Below, piece after piece: positions 54,045 to 63,307 of a stretch of DNA of 64,000 bases. Source of the stretch: Granulicella sp. S156 (lineage in GTDB: Bacteria > Acidobacteriota > Terriglobia > Terriglobales > Acidobacteriaceae); contig NZ_LMUH01000022.1 of assembly GCF_009766105.1 (NCBI RefSeq), positions 458,939 to 522,938 of the forward strand. The letters are read 5' to 3'. The notes under the pieces were generated by a model. That model made no database searches. It was not told where the DNA came from and was given only the letters and a program-made list of their open reading frames with translations. A program made the position numbers and the translations under genes. Every line of letters begins with the position of its first letter. Within the stretch, counting starts at the first letter, position 1.

Positions 54045-54528
54045 TAGATAATCAAGAGGTATACGATGACCTTCCCTAGATTGTCAAGAGGAGAGGGATA
54101 ACGAAAAGCTTTCAGGGGACTTACGAAAGAAGCTTGAAGCAGCACTGAACCAGCCCCAAAGGGGCGATATATCACAGCCTGGGGCGCGAGCCCCAGGTAC
54201 GAAACCTCACAACGAATTGAGGGCTGAAAGCCCGGTATATCTCGTCTGAACTGGCAAGATATACCAGACTTTTCAGCCCTTGATTCCTTGCGAACTTCTC
54301 ACCCATCGTGCTGAAACCACGAACGGAAAACGCGCGACGAGCGCTGGGCGTACGCCGGACGAACGTGAAGCGCACGCATTAACAGGAACATTAACAGGAA
54401 CAAGAAGATTAAAGACATTTGCGTTCACCGCTCACGCGGTTCCCGCCTTCGCCGGAATACTAGAATTCCTCTGAAATCTCCACACTCTCAATCGACTCCC
54501 TCCGCGATAGCATCAAACAAGTCACAAC
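54045..54528. other. Spacer with GGGCTGAAAGCCC-type repeats
   Basis: No gene. CCTGGGGC-GCGA-GCCCCAGG (54178-54197) and an imperfect 24-bp pair around 54220-54242 / 54258-54280 (GGGCTGAAAGCCCGGTATATCT) are repeat-family hairpins. ATTAACAGGAAC is tandemly repeated near 54380-54400. Confidence 0.55.
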
Positions 54529-55797
54529 ATGCTAGCCGAGATCATCGCCGTTGGTTCCGAGATGCTGACGCCTCACCGTCAGGACACAAACTCCCTCTAC
54601 CTTACCCAGGGTCTCAACGATCTTGGCGTCTCCGTCGCCTTCAAGACCATCGTCGGAGATAACCGCCAGCACCTCGTCGATGCCGCGCGCATCGCGCTGG
54701 GCCGCGCCGACATCGTGCTCTTTTCAGGTGGCCTGGGGCCGACCGAGGACGACCTGACGCGCGAATGCGCCGCCGAAGCGCTCGGCCTTGAGATGCATCG
54801 CGAGCCTGCCGTACTGGTTGAGCTGCAGCGGCGCTTTATCGCCCGTCGCATGGCCATGCCGCTCAACAACCAGCGCCAGGCCGACGTTCTCGACGGTGCA
54901 GTGCTGCTGTCCAACAAGAACGGCAGCGCCCCGGGACAGTGGCTCGACACTACCTTTCCTGACTCCACGGGACAGGCTCATCGCAAGATCGTCATCCTCC
55001 TGCCCGGACCGCCCAAAGAGCTCATGCCGCTCTTCGACGACGAGTGTGTTCCCCGCCTCGCCGCCTCGATTCCTCCACGCTTCATCGCCAAGCGGCTGCT
55101 GCGCATGGCACTCATCCCCGAAAGCCAGGTCGATGCGCGCACCGCCCCGATCTATCAAAGGTTCGAGGATGTCGAAACCACCATCCTCGCCGGCTCCGGC
55201 GAGATTCAACTGCACTTCCTCTGCGTCAAAGACACCCTTGAAGCCGCGCAGGAGCGCGTCGACGCCGTCGCCGAACTGGTCGAGCACGAGATGGCCGACG
55301 ACATCTTCTCCTCACACGGCGAATCGCTGGAAGAGGTTGTCCTGCTGATGCTAGGGCTGCGCGACCTTACACTCAGCGTCGCGGAGAGCTGCACCGGCGG
55401 TCTGCTGTCCGAGCGCCTCACCACCATCCCCAACAGCTCGCGTAACTTTGCGGGTGGTGCGGTGGTTTATACCAACGAACTGAAGACGATCTTCGCCGGC
55501 GTTCCCCCGGAGCTGCTGGCAAGCCACGGCGCAGTCAGCGAAGAGGTTGCGCGAGCGCTCGCTGAGGGCATCCGCCAGCGTACCGGAAGCTCGCTCGGCC
55601 TCAGCATCACAGGCATCGCCGGGCCACCCGTTACCACGGGCCCCGATGCAGGGAAACCGGCAGGACTCATCTACATCGGGCTCGCCGACGCGGACGACAC
55701 CCAGGTCAAGCGCCTCGAAATCCCCGGAGACCGCGACCGCGTGCGCCTCTGGGCAACCGAGCACGCCCTGGAGATGCTGCGTCGCCGTCTACAATAA
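54529..55797 (+). CDS. cinA: CinA: nicotinamide-nucleotide amidase/competence-damage protein
   Basis: 422 residues. N-terminal MoaB/Mog-like (COG1058) domain with EIIAVGSEMLTPHRQDTNS and LFSGGLGPTEDDLTREC; C-terminal PncC amidase domain with LSVAESCTGGLLSERLTT and GITGIAGP. In relatives it deamidates NMN and is linked to competence. The window also has dprA, another transformation gene, but they are 28 kb apart. Alone on its strand segment, followed by plsY. Confidence 0.95.
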   Translation: MLAEIIAVGSEMLTPHRQDTNSLYLTQGLNDLGVSVAFKTIVGDNRQHLVDAARIALGRADIVLFSGGLGPTEDDLTRECAAEALGLEMHREPAVLVELQRRFIARRMAMPLNNQRQADVLDGAVLLSNKNGSAPGQWLDTTFPDSTGQAHRKIVILLPGPPKELMPLFDDECVPRLAASIPPRFIAKRLLRMALIPESQVDARTAPIYQRFEDVETTILAGSGEIQLHFLCVKDTLEAAQERVDAVAELVEHEMADDIFSSHGESLEEVVLLMLGLRDLTLSVAESCTGGLLSERLTTIPNSSRNFAGGAVVYTNELKTIFAGVPPELLASHGAVSEEVARALAEGIRQRTGSSLGLSITGIAGPPVTTGPDAGKPAGLIYIGLADADDTQVKRLEIPGDRDRVRLWATEHALEMLRRRLQ

Positions 55798-55972
55798 AGA
55801 CAATTCTAGACAAACTCATAAGTTCGATAATCGCACAACCTCAAGCCCCTCAAAAAGCCGACTTTACGGCAAAGTCCAACACAATATGCCCTTGAGCCAT
55901 CCCGGCAGAACCTGACGTTTCCAGAGCTCTGCTTGCTACACTCGACAAGCCGCCTGAAAAGGCTTGAATTTT

Positions 55973-56602
55973 ATGAAGTCCTGGCTCATCATCCTCGCGA
56001 TCGCCTATCTGCTCGGGTCCATCCCCTTCGGCTACATTCTCGTACGCGTCTTCCGCAAAGAGGACATTCGCACCACGGGTAGCGGCAACATTGGGGCGAC
56101 CAACGTTGCGCGCTCCGGCGCAAAGGGTCTCGGCATTCTCACGCTGCTACTCGACTGTGCCAAAGGCTTCGCCGCTGTCATGATTGCGAAGCACTTCGCG
56201 CCCGGCAACCTCGATCTCCCGATCCTGGCCGCAGTCGCCGCTATCCTCGGCCATGTCTTTCCCATGTGGCTCGGCTTTCGCGGCGGCAAAGGAGTCGCCA
56301 GCGCACTCGGAGTGTACCTCGCACTTTCGTGGCCCTCGGCATTAGCAGCGCTCGCGATCTTCCTCGTCGTCGTCCTACTCACGCGATACGTCTCCCTGGC
56401 CTCCATCATCGGCGCGCTCGTGTTGCCAGTGGTCTTCCTGAAATTAACTACTGACCATTCGGCTATCGCAATCGGCAGCATCGTCTTCCTTTCGCTCCTG
56501 GTCATCGTCAAACACCACGCCAACATCTCAAGGCTGCTCCAGGGCAAGGAAAGCAAGTTCGGCAGCAAGAAAAACAGCAAGACTGAAGGGGTACAGGCAT
56601 GA
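55973..56602 (+). CDS. plsY: Glycerol-3-phosphate acyltransferase PlsY
   Basis: 209 residues from ATG 55973 (an in-frame TTG at 55964 is possible). Adds the first acyl group to glycerol-3-phosphate from acyl-phosphate at the inner membrane. Family motifs: LLGSIPFGYI, TTGSGNIGATNVARS and LGFRGGKGVASALG. Five hydrophobic segments and a basic tail. Its stop overlaps the gpsA start (ATGA), and gpsA makes its substrate, so the two form a natural pair. Confidence 0.95.
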   Translation: MKSWLIILAIAYLLGSIPFGYILVRVFRKEDIRTTGSGNIGATNVARSGAKGLGILTLLLDCAKGFAAVMIAKHFAPGNLDLPILAAVAAILGHVFPMWLGFRGGKGVASALGVYLALSWPSALAALAIFLVVVLLTRYVSLASIIGALVLPVVFLKLTTDHSAIAIGSIVFLSLLVIVKHHANISRLLQGKESKFGSKKNSKTEGVQA

Positions 56603-57591
56603 GCCGGATAGCAGTTATCGGTGCGGGGTCGTGGGGAACAGCGCTGGCGGTCTCATTGGCCCGGCGCGGAGGACACCACCTCAGTCTCTGGGCACATGCG
56701 CCCGCGCACGCAGCAGAGCTCACTGAAACCGGCGAAAACCTGCGCTATCTGCCCGGGTTCATCCTGCCGTTGGGTATTCAGATCACCTCCAAACTCACCC
56801 AGGCCATCGAAGGCGCCGACATCATCCTCTGTGTCACGCCGTCGCAACATCTGCGCGCTGTCATGACAGAGATCGCTCCAGCGCTGCAGCCGCACCAGGT
56901 TCTACTCTCGGCCAGCAAAGGCATCGAGGAAAAAACCTTCCTCCGCATGTCGCAGGTCATGGCTGCCCACGGACACAACCCCATCGGCACACTCGGAGGC
57001 CCCTCATTCGCACAGGAGGTCGCCGCCGGCATGCCGACCGCGATCACCATAGCAACCGAAGATCCGGAACTCGGCAAGTATTTGCAGGACGACTTTACCT
57101 CGCCTTCCCTTCGTGTCTATCGCAATCAAGATGTGATCGGAACCGAGCTCGGCGGCGCGCTAAAGAACGTCATCGCCCTAGCCGCGGGCATCGTGACCGG
57201 TCTGGAGCTGGGCTCGAACTCCGCCGCCGCCCTCATCACGCGCGGCATTGCCGAGATCACCCGGCTCGCCGTGGCCTGCGGTGGACGCCGCGATACGATG
57301 GCTGGCCTCTCCGGCGTCGGCGACCTGGTACTCACCTGCACCGGCAGCCTCTCCCGAAACCGCACCGTTGGCGTCGAGCTGGGCAAAGGCCGTAAGCTTC
57401 CCGAGATCATCGCCGGGCTGAACGGCAAGGTGGCTGAAGGCGTACGCAGCACCACCGCGGCACTCGGTCTGGCCGCCCGCTACGGCGTAGAGATGCCTAT
57501 CACCGAGCAGATGGCCGCGATTCTGCACCAGGACAAGAGTCCGAAGGATGCCATTCGCGAGCTGATGGCCAGACCGGGGCGGACAGAGTAG
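56599..57591 (+). CDS. gpsA: Glycerol-3-phosphate dehydrogenase [NAD(P)+]
   Basis: 330 residues. Supplies glycerol-3-phosphate for PlsY. Rossmann motif VIGAGSWGTALAVSLA, catalytic Lys region ELGGALKNVIALAAG, and GLSGVGDLVLTCTGSLSRNR and SAAALITRGIAEI typical of GpsA. Coupled to plsY by a 4-nt overlap, and ftsY follows after 22 nt. Confidence 0.96.
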   Translation: MSRIAVIGAGSWGTALAVSLARRGGHHLSLWAHAPAHAAELTETGENLRYLPGFILPLGIQITSKLTQAIEGADIILCVTPSQHLRAVMTEIAPALQPHQVLLSASKGIEEKTFLRMSQVMAAHGHNPIGTLGGPSFAQEVAAGMPTAITIATEDPELGKYLQDDFTSPSLRVYRNQDVIGTELGGALKNVIALAAGIVTGLELGSNSAAALITRGIAEITRLAVACGGRRDTMAGLSGVGDLVLTCTGSLSRNRTVGVELGKGRKLPEIIAGLNGKVAEGVRSTTAALGLAARYGVEMPITEQMAAILHQDKSPKDAIRELMARPGRTE

Positions 57592-57613
57592 TTTCCCGAT
57601 AAACTAAATAACA

Positions 57614-58618
57614 ATGGCCTTCTCTTTCTTCGGTAAGCGCGACAAAGAAACTCCGGAACCCGAGCCAACCGCGCCCGAATTCTCACAACCTGAATCTTCC
57701 AAACCCCGTGGCTTCTTCGACCGTATGAAGCAGGCGGTCTCACGCACTCGTGAGGCCCTCAGTGACTCCATAGGAAGCGTCGTCGCGCTCACCCGCGAGA
57801 TCGACGAGAACAACCTCGACGACCTGGAACTCGTGTTGCTCGCTTCCGATATCGGATCGGTTACGACCAGCGAGATCATTACACATCTCCGCGAGCGCGC
57901 TCTACGACAAGGCATCAACGACGGCGCCGAACTCAAATCGCTACTCAAGGCCGAGCTACGCCGCATCCTCGACAGCGTCGCTCACCCTATCGCTCATCCC
58001 TCCACGCCGCCCGAGGTCATTATGATGGTCGGCGTAAACGGCACCGGCAAAACCACGACTACAGGCAAGCTCGCCGCGCTCTACCGCAGCCAGGGCCGCA
58101 GCGTTCTGCTGTGCGCCGCAGACACCTTCCGCGCCGCGGCGATCGAACAACTTGAAGTGTGGTCCGAACGTTCTGGAGTGCAACTCATCAAGACGCGCCA
58201 GGGCGGGGATCCCTCTGCCGCGCTCTTCGATGCGCTGACTGCCGCGAAGGCCCGAGCCACGGACATCCTCATCGTCGACACGGCGGGCCGTCTGCACACC
58301 AAGGTCGATCTGATGAAGGAGCTCGACAAGATGCGCCGCACCGCCGAAAGACTCTTGCCCGGCGCTCCGCACCAGACACTGCTCGTCATGGATGCCACAA
58401 CCGGCCAGAATGGCTTGCAGCAGGCGCGACTCTTTACTGAAGCCGCTCACGTCACCGGCATCGTTCTGACGAAGCTCGACGGCACCGCTAAAGGTGGCAT
58501 CGTCATTGCCATCGCCCGTGAACTGGGGCTGCCCGTGCTCTACGCCGGCGTGGGTGAAAAGATGGAAGACCTCCTGCCCTTCGATCCCGGCACATTCGTC
58601 GATTCCCTGCTCGATTGA
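57614..58618 (+). CDS. ftsY: Signal recognition particle receptor FtsY
   Basis: 334 residues. SRP GTPase that docks ribosome-SRP complexes at the membrane. G1 loop GVNGTGKTTTTGKLA starting at Gly140, ADTFRAAAIEQLEVW, VDTAGRLHTKVDLM, and LTKLDGTAKGG for the G4 region. The N-terminal acidic stretch (KETPEPEPTAPEF) is short, as in many non-enteric bacteria. The matching SRP RNA is at 30045; Ffh is outside the window. Confidence 0.97.
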   Translation: MAFSFFGKRDKETPEPEPTAPEFSQPESSKPRGFFDRMKQAVSRTREALSDSIGSVVALTREIDENNLDDLELVLLASDIGSVTTSEIITHLRERALRQGINDGAELKSLLKAELRRILDSVAHPIAHPSTPPEVIMMVGVNGTGKTTTTGKLAALYRSQGRSVLLCAADTFRAAAIEQLEVWSERSGVQLIKTRQGGDPSAALFDALTAAKARATDILIVDTAGRLHTKVDLMKELDKMRRTAERLLPGAPHQTLLVMDATTGQNGLQQARLFTEAAHVTGIVLTKLDGTAKGGIVIAIARELGLPVLYAGVGEKMEDLLPFDPGTFVDSLLD

Positions 58619-58624
58619 GGCTGC

Positions 58625-59788
58625 ATGTCCCTATCTCCCCAGGATGAACGTCACCTACAGCGCGCGTTAGAACTCGCACAAGAGGCTGTTGGCCTCGCGT
58701 CGCCCAATCCTACCGTCGGCTGTGTGTTGGTTCGCGATGGTGAAGTCCTCGGGGAAGGCGCACATCACTACGACGAGCGCGACCATGCCGAGATCGCAGC
58801 GTTGAAACAAGCCGCTGCCCGCGGCCACAGCCCGCAGAACGCCACAGCCTACGTCACCCTCGAACCCTGCTCCCACCACGGACGCACCGGCCCCTGCTCC
58901 GACGCGCTCATCGCTGCTGGGATTGCACGCTGCGTCGTTGCCACGGTTGACCCCAATCCACTGGTTAGCGGACGCGGCCTCGCCAAACTTCGCGCCGCAG
59001 GGGTCGAAGTCATAGTCGCTGATCCTGCCTCGACGCTAACGCAACAAGCACAGCACCTCAATGATGCGTTTGCTCACTGGATTCAGCACCATCGTCCGTT
59101 CGTTACGCTAAAGGCCGCCGTTTCGGTCGACGGCAAACTCGCCCCACCAGCGAGTCTCCGCACGGCCAGCCAGCCCCACTGGCTCACCGGGGAAGCAGCT
59201 CGTGCCGACGTACAGGAGCTGCGCCACGCAGTTGACGCCATACTCACGGGCATTGGTACGGTGCTGGCCGACGATCCCTCGCTCACCGATCGCAGCGGAC
59301 GTCCTCGCCGACGACCGCTCTTGCGCGTGGTGCTCGATAGCAACCTACGCACGCCAGTCAGCTCGCAGCTTGTGCGCTTCACCGCCGACGATCTGCTTCT
59401 GCTCTGCTCTGCAACAGCCTCATCCGATCGCGAATCCGAACTGCGCAATCGCGGCGTCGATGTCCTCCGCCTTCACGATAATGAAGGCAAACTCGATCTG
59501 CGCTCGGCACTTCAGGCTCTGGCAGAACGCAACATCATCAGCGTTCTCATCGAAGGAGGCTCGTCGTTGAATGGCAGCCTGTTGCGCCAAGACCTGGTCG
59601 ACAAATTGGTTCTCTATTATGCCGAGAGCGAGTTAGGTCTCGACTCCGTTCCCTTCGCCGAAGGCATCGCCTCCCCCTATGTCGTGCAGCAGCAGTTGCA
59701 GCGAATGGAACATGCCAGCCTCCCTCACGGCACGGCCGAGGATATCCGTATCACCGGCTATCTGCACGATCCCTGGACAGGCATCTGA
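58625..59788 (+). CDS. ribD: Riboflavin biosynthesis deaminase/reductase RibD
   Basis: 387 residues. Two-domain enzyme: the N-terminal deaminase with zinc motifs HAEIAALKQ and EPCSHHGRTGPC, and the C-terminal reductase (VTLKAAVSVDGKLAPP, ILTGIGTVLADDPSLTDR, LIEGGSSLNGSLL). It makes the pyrimidine intermediate of riboflavin. The start is 6 nt after ftsY, and ribE follows after 25 nt, so the three may share a transcript. Confidence 0.96.
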   Translation: MSLSPQDERHLQRALELAQEAVGLASPNPTVGCVLVRDGEVLGEGAHHYDERDHAEIAALKQAAARGHSPQNATAYVTLEPCSHHGRTGPCSDALIAAGIARCVVATVDPNPLVSGRGLAKLRAAGVEVIVADPASTLTQQAQHLNDAFAHWIQHHRPFVTLKAAVSVDGKLAPPASLRTASQPHWLTGEAARADVQELRHAVDAILTGIGTVLADDPSLTDRSGRPRRRPLLRVVLDSNLRTPVSSQLVRFTADDLLLLCSATASSDRESELRNRGVDVLRLHDNEGKLDLRSALQALAERNIISVLIEGGSSLNGSLLRQDLVDKLVLYYAESELGLDSVPFAEGIASPYVVQQQLQRMEHASLPHGTAEDIRITGYLHDPWTGI

Positions 59789-59813
59789 GCCTGTTTCCTG
59801 TTAACTTGTACAT

Positions 59814-60467
59814 ATGTTCACTGGCCTCATCGAAACCATAGGAACCGTCCTCTCGCTCCAGCCGACAGAGGGAGCCACACGCCTCACCATAGCCGCGCCA
59901 CAACTAGCCGGGCGCTGGAAGGTTGGCGACAGCATCGCGGTCAATGGCGTCTGCCTCACAGCGCTGGTCGCAGGTGACGAAGCCCGCTTTGCCGCCGATC
60001 TCGCCGACGAGACCATTCGCCGCACCACGCTCACAAGTCTGCAGGCCGGAACTCCGATCAACCTCGAACTGCCCACACCGGCCGGTTCGCCTCTGGGAGG
60101 ACACGTCGTTCAGGGCCACGTCGACGCTACGGGCAAACTCGTCTCGCTGGTCCAGCTGCATCCCGACCACGAGCACACCGATTGGCGCATGACCATCGAG
60201 ATTCCCGTAGCCATTGCGCCCTACATCGTTCCGCAGGGCTCCATCACCATCGACGGCATCAGCCTTACTGTCGCCAAAGTCGACGGCCTGCGAATCGAAA
60301 TCGCAGTCATCCCCCACACCTACAAGGCGACGAACCTGCACAGCCTGGTGGCGGGTTCTCCCGTCAATCTTGAAACCGACGTGCTCTCGAAGTACGCCGC
60401 ACAGCAGACCGCGCATCCTGCAAAGGATTGGCTGACTGTGGACTATCTCATCGCAAATGGTTACTAG
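59814..60467 (+). CDS. ribE: Riboflavin synthase alpha subunit
   Basis: 217 residues. Joins two lumazine molecules to riboflavin. Two lumazine-binding repeats: MFTGLIETIGTVLSL with VNGVCLTAL, and VVQGHVDATGKLVSL with SITIDGISLTVAKV. Typical length. Downstream of ribD; a strong terminator follows at 60488. No FMN riboswitch was seen upstream. Confidence 0.96.
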   Translation: MFTGLIETIGTVLSLQPTEGATRLTIAAPQLAGRWKVGDSIAVNGVCLTALVAGDEARFAADLADETIRRTTLTSLQAGTPINLELPTPAGSPLGGHVVQGHVDATGKLVSLVQLHPDHEHTDWRMTIEIPVAIAPYIVPQGSITIDGISLTVAKVDGLRIEIAVIPHTYKATNLHSLVAGSPVNLETDVLSKYAAQQTAHPAKDWLTVDYLIANGY

Positions 60468-60487
60468 GGTCGACTGGGAATAAAAAC

Positions 60488-60516
60488 AAGAGGCGCGGCC
60501 AATGGCCGCGCCTCTT
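60488..60516. terminator. Bidirectional terminator between ribE and rho
   Basis: AAGAGGCGCGGCC / GGCCGCGCCTCTT, a perfect 13-bp stem with loop AAT. It serves the convergent genes on both sides. Confidence 0.92.
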
Positions 60517-60533
60517 TGCATCACAGAGAGCCG

Positions 60534-61784
60534 TTAGAGCGAGCTCATGTTGTGCAGGAACTCCTGGTTGTTTCTGGTTTTGCCGAGCTTATCGCTCAGC
60601 AGTTCCATAGCCTCAACCGGCGAAAGTGGGTTGAGCACCTTACGCAGAATCCAGGTGCGCTGCAGGTCTTCCTTCGGAATCAGCAGCTCTTCCTTACGGG
60701 TGCCCGAACGCTGGATGTCGATGGCTGGGAATACACGCTTGTCGACCAGCTTGCGGTCCAGGATCACTTCCATGTTGCCTGTGCCCTTGAACTCTTCGAA
60801 GATGACTTCGTCCATGCGCGAGCCGGTATCGATGAGCGCCGAAGCGATAATGGTCAAGCTTCCGCCTTCTTCAATGTTGCGGGCCGCACCGAAGAACCGC
60901 TTCGGGCGTTGCAGCGCATTGGAGTCGACACCACCAGAGAGCACCTTGCCGCTCGGCGGAACGATCGTATTGTAGGCACGCGCCAGACGTGTAATCGAAT
61001 CGAGCAGGATCACGACGTCACGCTTGTGTTCGACAAGGCGCTTGGCCTTCTCGATGACCATCTCGGCCACCTGTACGTGGCGCGCCGCGGGCTCGTCAAA
61101 GGTCGAGCTGATCACTTCGCCCTTCACCGACCGCTGCATGTCCGTCACTTCTTCCGGGCGCTCGTCGATGAGCAGAACGATCAGCACCACCTCAGGATGG
61201 TTGGCCGTAATCGAGTTCGCGATCGACTGCATCAGCACGGTCTTGCCGGTACGCGGCGGAGCGACGATCAGGCCACGCTGGCCCTTGCCGATGGGGCAGA
61301 GCAGGTCCATCACGCGACCAGAGATGGCCTCACGCACCGTCTCCATCTTGATGCGCTCCTCAGGATAGAGAGGCGTCAGATTGTCGAACAGAATCTTATT
61401 GCGGGTCTCTTCGGGCGACTCGAAGTTGATCGCCTCAATCTTGACCAGCGCGAAGTACTTCTCGCCCTCGTGAGGGCTGCGGACGTTGCCGCTGATCGTA
61501 TCGCCGGTCTTGAGGTCGAACTTGCGAATCTGGCTGGGCGAGACGTAGATATCGTCCGGTCCGGGCAGGTAGTTGTAGTCAGGCGAGCGGAGGAAGCCGT
61601 AGCCGTCAGGCAGAATCTCCAGCACGCCTTCGGCGAAGATGTGACCTTCTTTTTCGCTCTGAGCCTGAAGAATCTTGAAGATGAGGTCCTGCTTGCGCAG
61701 ACCGCTGGTGCCTGGAATCTCCAGGCCGCGGGCGAGTTTGCCCAGTTCGGCAATGCTCTTTTCTTTCAATTCGGAGATAGTCAT
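60534..61784 (-). CDS. rho: Transcription termination factor Rho
   Basis: 416 residues, typical. N-terminal RNA-binding domain ([20 protein letters not shown], then [18 protein letters not shown]) and the hexameric ATPase: Walker [16 protein letters not shown], Walker B-region [21 protein letters not shown] loop [16 protein letters not shown], and the R-loop region [16 protein letters not shown]. Convergent with ribE. No long N-terminal insert as seen in some high-G+C species. Confidence 0.97.
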   Translation of the reverse strand: MTISELKEKSIAELGKLARGLEIPGTSGLRKQDLIFKILQAQSEKEGHIFAEGVLEILPDGYGFLRSPDYNYLPGPDDIYVSPSQIRKFDLKTGDTISGNVRSPHEGEKYFALVKIEAINFESPEETRNKILFDNLTPLYPEERIKMETVREAISGRVMDLLCPIGKGQRGLIVAPPRTGKTVLMQSIANSITANHPEVVLIVLLIDERPEEVTDMQRSVKGEVISSTFDEPAARHVQVAEMVIEKAKRLVEHKRDVVILLDSITRLARAYNTIVPPSGKVLSGGVDSNALQRPKRFFGAARNIEEGGSLTIIASALIDTGSRMDEVIFEEFKGTGNMEVILDRKLVDKRVFPAIDIQRSGTRKEELLIPKEDLQRTWILRKVLNPLSPVEAMELLSDKLGKTRNNQEFLHNMSSL

Positions 61785-62021
61785 GAATTCCTGAGTTCGT
61801 TCGTATTTTGGGGGGATTGGGGGTGTTGCGGAAGGGAGGTTGAAGGTTCTGCCTTGCAGGGAAACTCGCTGAAAGCAACCACCGCGAGAGGGGTGTCGAA
61901 CAATATTGCAGGGGTATTACTGAATAGCTTACCGGATACGGCTTCAAAACTCAATCTTGAGGGGTCTTAGGAAGAGAGCTTATCAGAAATTCTCAAAACG
62001 AAGGTACTGCAACCGCGCAGC

Positions 62022-62237
62022 TTAAGCTGCGCGGCCCAGAACCGCAGTCTCTGCTTCGGTCTCAGCAACCACATTCATGGGAATGGTGTCCTTGAAGCGG
62101 TCCAGAACTTCGTTGGTTGTGTCCTGCAGGCGTGTATTGGGCTTATGCAGCTTGCGGGTCGCCTTAGAGGCCAGCTGACACAGTTTGTAGCGGTTGTTCA
62201 CGTGAGTGAGTGCTCCAAAAATAAGGTCTGAGCGCAT
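62022..62237 (-). CDS. rpoZ: RNA polymerase omega subunit
   Basis: 71 residues, short for the family. The conserved RYKLCQLASKATRKLH helix is in place with HVNNRYK upstream; it binds the beta-prime C-terminus to aid assembly. No other gene is on its strand nearby except rho. The region upstream has no obvious gene for 600 bp. Start ATG at 62237 with GGAGATAAC upstream. Confidence 0.85.
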   Translation of the reverse strand: MRSDLIFGALTHVNNRYKLCQLASKATRKLHKPNTRLQDTTNEVLDRFKDTIPMNVVAETEAETAVLGRAA

Positions 62238-62857
62238 AGTCTGTTATCTCCATTCGTTCTGCAAGGCATGGGCGTCTTCAAGTTATCTTGCGCCCTGATC
62301 GAAATGCCTGTGTTGGGTATCTGCTGGCGGAAAGCTCGGCTGGCAGACCGTTACTGATTAGACGCAGCCAGTACTCTGGCGTCGCATTTCTATTTCATCG
62401 AAAAGCGATGTGAATCGCTGTAAACTTATTCATTCCAGTAGCTTTCAAACAGATTTGCTATTGGGAACACCGCCGGAAGCGGCGAGATTCTCTCGCTACG
62501 GCGAGAACGGCATAAAGCTGGTTTGCTGGTGGATAGCGGTCTAACCGCCCTGCAAGATGCTTGAACCGTCCCGGATTACAACTCATGGCCGGAAATTACG
62601 GTACCTCTGCACCTTATCGCGTGCAAAGCCCAAGGTCAATACTTTTTTTAGTAGCCGCCAGCCCTGCACCTCCATAAAAAGGGATGCCGTATCGGGTGCA
62701 AATGACATAAAAGCACTGGCTGAGATGGTCGGCATCCAGAGAAATCTAGAGATGTGCCTCTCATGATTTCTAGAATTGTGGAGTGTAGATAATTGATTCC
62801 AAAGTGTTTCGTCGAATTGCTCTGTATAACGGACGACAACGCTATATCCTAAGTCGC
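62238..62857. other. Long gene-poor spacer
   Basis: No convincing gene. Frames at 62557-62766 (+) and 62583-62894 (-) oppose each other and have no ribosome sites. A small GC-rich patch (62470-62520) has GCCGGAAGCGGC and short inverted segments around CTCTCGCTACGGCGAG. GTAGATAATTGATTCC lies at 62785-62800 before the next gene. Confidence 0.4.
62785..62800 (+). promoter_or_regulatory. Third GTAGATAATTGA motif
   Basis: GTAGATAATTGATTCC, close to the motifs at 47032 and 48224 but without the right palindrome arm; 58 nt before the gene at 62858. Confidence 0.35.
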
Positions 62858-63274
62858 ATGAATGGGACCTATTCCGAGACTCCGACCCAGGCACGGATTC
62901 GTCGCGCGCTCAAGCGTGTGCCCGAACTCCAGCAAGACGAGATCATCGCCTCCAGATATCTCGGACTGAGCGTGTACTGGAAGACACGCTTCTTCAACGC
63001 CCTGGATATGAACCGCGGCTCCATCAAGCACTTCGCCTTTGACCAGCGCGGGTGGCACCGCTTCTCGCGCCTGGATAATCCCATCTTCGCGTATATCGAT
63101 ATCGACCAATACCCCGAGACTCGTTCCATGCGCCGAGGGCGCCGGGTCGATCTCTACGGAACCATCGTGAAGGTCGACACAGTACTCGGCATCACGCTTG
63201 CACTCGACCGTTTTGAGATTCTTCCACTCACTCTCTACGACCGCCTCGTGCAACGAGAGGACAGCCGGTACTAG
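62858..63274 (+). CDS. Small protein of unknown function
   Basis: 138 residues from ATG 62858 (the frame opens at 62804). Helical N-terminus (ETPTQARIRRALKRVPELQQ), a basic middle (RSMRRGRRVDLYGTIVKVD) and a beta-like end (LGITLALDRFEILPLTL) that recalls an OB-fold strand pattern. No membrane segment or signal. No family recognised. Convergent with the threonine aldolase gene. Confidence 0.6.
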   Translation: MNGTYSETPTQARIRRALKRVPELQQDEIIASRYLGLSVYWKTRFFNALDMNRGSIKHFAFDQRGWHRFSRLDNPIFAYIDIDQYPETRSMRRGRRVDLYGTIVKVDTVLGITLALDRFEILPLTLYDRLVQREDSRY

Positions 63275-63307
63275 AACTTCGTCAAGCATTGTTTCCAAGG
63301 CATAGTT

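Noticed and set aside
59789-59813. FMN riboswitch for the ribD-ribE genes
   Set aside because: The ribD gene follows ftsY after 6 nt and the ribE gap is 25 nt, too short for the element.
60516-61970. 484-residue plus-strand frame
   Set aside because: Antisense to rho, which is unmistakable.
62557-62894. Two opposed small frames in the rpoZ-62858 spacer
   Set aside because: They overlap each other on opposite strands, lack ribosome sites and show no recognisable features.
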